From Fictibacillus solisalsi (GTDB taxonomy: Bacteria > Bacillota > Bacilli > Bacillales > Fictibacillaceae): a DNA stretch of 64,000 nucleotides. How positions within the stretch are numbered: position 1 is the stretch's first letter; every line of letters starts with the position of its first letter. The notes under the pieces were generated by a model. The model saw only the letters and a program-made list of their open reading frames with translations. It searched no databases and was not told where the DNA came from. Shown in pieces: positions 62,284 through 64,000 of the stretch. The stretch is taken from assembly GCF_900103485.1 (NCBI RefSeq), contig NZ_FNHW01000001.1, forward strand, positions 3,399,163 to 3,463,162. The letters are read 5' to 3'. The position numbers and the translations under genes are program-made.

Positions 62284-63383
62284 CAGCCGTCCACCTCCCC
62301 TAACACGATATCGATACCGCCGAGAATGGTAATCAGGTTGGAGATATTTTCACCGACAAGAAGCTTGGGCAGGATCTGAAGGTTGTAGAAGGAAGGCCTC
62401 CTGAACTTCAGGCGGTACGGCTCCTTTTTGCCTTCCGATGCAATATAGCAGCCAATCTCCCCCCTGGGAGACTCAATCCTTACAAAGGCTTCTCCTTTTG
62501 GCGGTTTAATGATTTTCGGCACTTTGGCGATAACCTCTCCAGTTTCGGGAAACTGTTCGACAGCTTGTTCAATGATCTTCAGAGATTCTTCGATTTCCGC
62601 CATTCTGCATTGATAGCGCGCCCATGCATCGCCGCTGTCAAACGCGGGAACGTCAAATGTAAACCGATCATAGAGGGAGTAGGGTTCGTCTTTCCTGAGA
62701 TCCCATGCAATACCTGTACATCTGAGGTTTGCACCGCTCAGTGAATAATCCAACGCTTCTTCTTTTGAATAAAATCCAATGCCCTTCACACGGTTCAAAA
62801 AGATCTCATTTCCCGTCACCAGATCATGATATCCTGCAAGCTGCTCCCGCATGTAAGGCACAAAATCCCTGACTTTTTCGATCCATCCTTCAGGAGCATC
62901 CCATTTTACACCGCCGATCCGCATGTAATTGAACGTCAGGCGGGCTCCGGAAATCTCATTTAAAAAGCCGATAATGGCTTCTCTTTCCCGGAATGCATAT
63001 AGAAATGGGCTCATGGCGCCAATATCAAGCAGGTAGGTTCCAAACCACACCAGATGGCTCGCAACCCTTCCAAGCTCCATCACCAAAACACGAAGATAAT
63101 CGGCACGCTCAGGGATTTCGATATTCATCATGGTTTCCACCGCGTGACAAATTACATAGTTGTTGGTCATGGCTGCGAGATAATCCATTCGGTCGGTATA
63201 TGGGATAATTTGTGTGTATTGAAGGTTCTCAGCCAGCTTTTCAGTTCCTCGGTGAAGGTAACCGATGACAGGATTGGCTTCGACAATTGTTTCTCCATCA
63301 ATTTTCAGAACGATCCGGAAAACCCCATGCGTACTGGGGTGCTGCGGACCGACGTTCAACAGCATTTCTTCGGTGCGGATCAC
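62283..63383 (-). CDS. nuoD: NADH-quinone oxidoreductase subunit D
   Basis: 366 residues. The 49-kDa-type quinone-site subunit: LNVGPQHPSTHGVFRIVLKIDG (read in parts, conserved His), GYLHRGTEKLAE, ARLTFNYMRIGGVKWD and the C-terminus IDIVLGEVDG. Shorter than the E. coli fused NuoCD. 3 bases after nuoC. Confidence 0.95.
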   Translation of the reverse strand: MIRTEEMLLNVGPQHPSTHGVFRIVLKIDGETIVEANPVIGYLHRGTEKLAENLQYTQIIPYTDRMDYLAAMTNNYVICHAVETMMNIEIPERADYLRVLVMELGRVASHLVWFGTYLLDIGAMSPFLYAFREREAIIGFLNEISGARLTFNYMRIGGVKWDAPEGWIEKVRDFVPYMREQLAGYHDLVTGNEIFLNRVKGIGFYSKEEALDYSLSGANLRCTGIAWDLRKDEPYSLYDRFTFDVPAFDSGDAWARYQCRMAEIEESLKIIEQAVEQFPETGEVIAKVPKIIKPPKGEAFVRIESPRGEIGCYIASEGKKEPYRLKFRRPSFYNLQILPKLLVGENISNLITILGGIDIVLGEVDG

Positions 63384-63386
63384 TGG

Positions 63387-64000
63387 CTACACCTCCACGT
63401 CATAGGGTTCGTAGTCTTTGCGGAGCGGATGTCCGATCCAATCATCCGGCATCATAATTCTTGTTAAATTGGGATGCCCATTGAAGGTAATTCCGATCAG
63501 GTCAAATGCTTCTCGTTCGGGCCAGTCGGCACCCGCCCATAACGGAGCAAGGGAATCGATGACCGCTTCTTCTCTGTTTATTTTTACTTTAAGTGCGACG
63601 GGACAACGGTGTGAGTAGGAATAAAAATGGGTGTACACTTCCAGGTGAGTCTCAAAATCTGTGGCATGAAGTTCTGATAAATAATCAAAACGAAGTTCTT
63701 CGTGGTGTTTTAGCAACTGGGCGATTTTAAAATATGTATCCGGTTGGGCAACCAGAGTCGGAACATCCTTGGACAACAGGTTGATGTAGCTGTCTTCCAG
63801 TGCGTCGTCTCCCAATTCTTTTTGAATGATGGCTTTATATTTATCCAAGAGCGGCTGAAGGGGAGAAGGCTTTTGTTCCTCGGCAGGTTCATCAGCCGTT
63901 TTTGCGGCTGATGCCGCCTTTGCCCGTGCCGCAGCGGCTGCTTTGGCTTTGGCGGCAGCTATCGCTTTAGCTTTTTCATCGGATGCATCAGAGGAGTCTG
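63387..64000 (-). CDS. nuoC: NADH-quinone oxidoreductase subunit C, 5' end cut, with Ala/Lys-rich N-terminal extension
   Basis: The conserved 30-kDa subunit domain spans about 63390-63850: YFKIAQLLKHHEELRFDYLS, DSLAPLWAGADWPEREAFDL, GITFNGHPNLTRIMMPDDW and GHPLRKDYEPYDVEV. The frame stays open upstream to the window edge through more than 45 residues of Ala/Lys/Glu low complexity (AKAKAAAAARAKAASAAKTA, then DEPAEEQKPSPLQPLLDKY). An internal TTG near 63848 has no good ribosome site, so the extension is probably real; Bacillus NuoC proteins often have one. Start lies beyond the window. Confidence 0.88.
   Translation of the reverse strand, partial: DSSDASDEKAKAIAAAKAKAAAAARAKAASAAKTADEPAEEQKPSPLQPLLDKYKAIIQKELGDDALEDSYINLLSKDVPTLVAQPDTYFKIAQLLKHHEELRFDYLSELHATDFETHLEVYTHFYSYSHRCPVALKVKINREEAVIDSLAPLWAGADWPEREAFDLIGITFNGHPNLTRIMMPDDWIGHPLRKDYEPYDVEV

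Overview
This window is chromosomal DNA from an endospore-forming, flagellated, low-to-moderate GC Bacillaceae bacterium. The evidence is the run murA - M4 protease - spoIID - spoIIQ - spoIIID - mbl - flhO - flhP - fabZ, which matches the B. subtilis ywm/spoIIQ/mbl neighbourhood. Strong AAGGAGG ribosome binding sites, sigma-A promoters, a cre site and a sigma-F promoter agree. A complex I (nuo) operon directly upstream of the ywzB-ywmB-murA block excludes B. subtilis itself and fits B. cereus-like or Fictibacillus-like relatives; the genus cannot be fixed from sequence alone. I saw no rRNA, tRNA, prophage, insertion sequence or CRISPR array. Nearly all genes lie on the minus strand.

Layout. 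1-3.4 kb: a secreted PIG-L deacetylase cut by the left edge, with its ROK repressor. 3.4-8.6 kb: a four-carbon acid sugar operon (PdxA2-type dehydrogenase, DUF1537 kinase, KdgT permease) with a degenerate PrpR-type regulator, a cre site and GTTTAAA palindromes. 8.7-13.8 kb: an AEC transporter, a divergent HxlR regulator/MFS efflux pair, and pseudouridine catabolism (psuG, HTH-psuK). 13.9-15.4 kb: a frameshifted SigO-like sigma factor next to three tiny genes (DUF1659, DUF2922, YvrJ). 15.4-25.5 kb: catalase, ROK fructokinase, mannose-6-phosphate isomerase, an M23 protein, pantothenate symporter with its DUF997 partner, a CHRD protein, a Spo0E-like peptide, DCC and VOC proteins, an M20 amidohydrolase and a 53-residue orphan. 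25.6-34.8 kb: an ABC-2 exporter and a galT-galK-galE-GH42 operon facing a ROK repressor, with a frameshifted VOC gene between.

34.9-37.2 kb: a plus-strand pair encoding a ZorA-like three-helix stator with a long coiled-coil tail and a ZorB/MotB-like peptidoglycan-binding partner. None of the usual Zorya effectors lies beside it; this is the best candidate for an undescribed system. 37.3-43.6 kb: the padR/padC phenolic acid stress switch, a GNAT enzyme, a class D sortase with its LPKTD surface substrate, a small orphan gene, asparagine synthase and a small lipoprotein. 43.8-54.9 kb: the conserved envelope, sporulation and basal-body block. 55-64 kb: nuoN to nuoC, minus strand, with nuoEFG absent from their usual place between nuoD and nuoH, and a NuoC carrying an Ala/Lys-rich N-terminal extension that runs off the right edge.

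Two genes (sigma factor, VOC protein) carry single-base frameshifts that restore clean family alignments when corrected; real decay, programmed shifting and sequencing error cannot be separated here.
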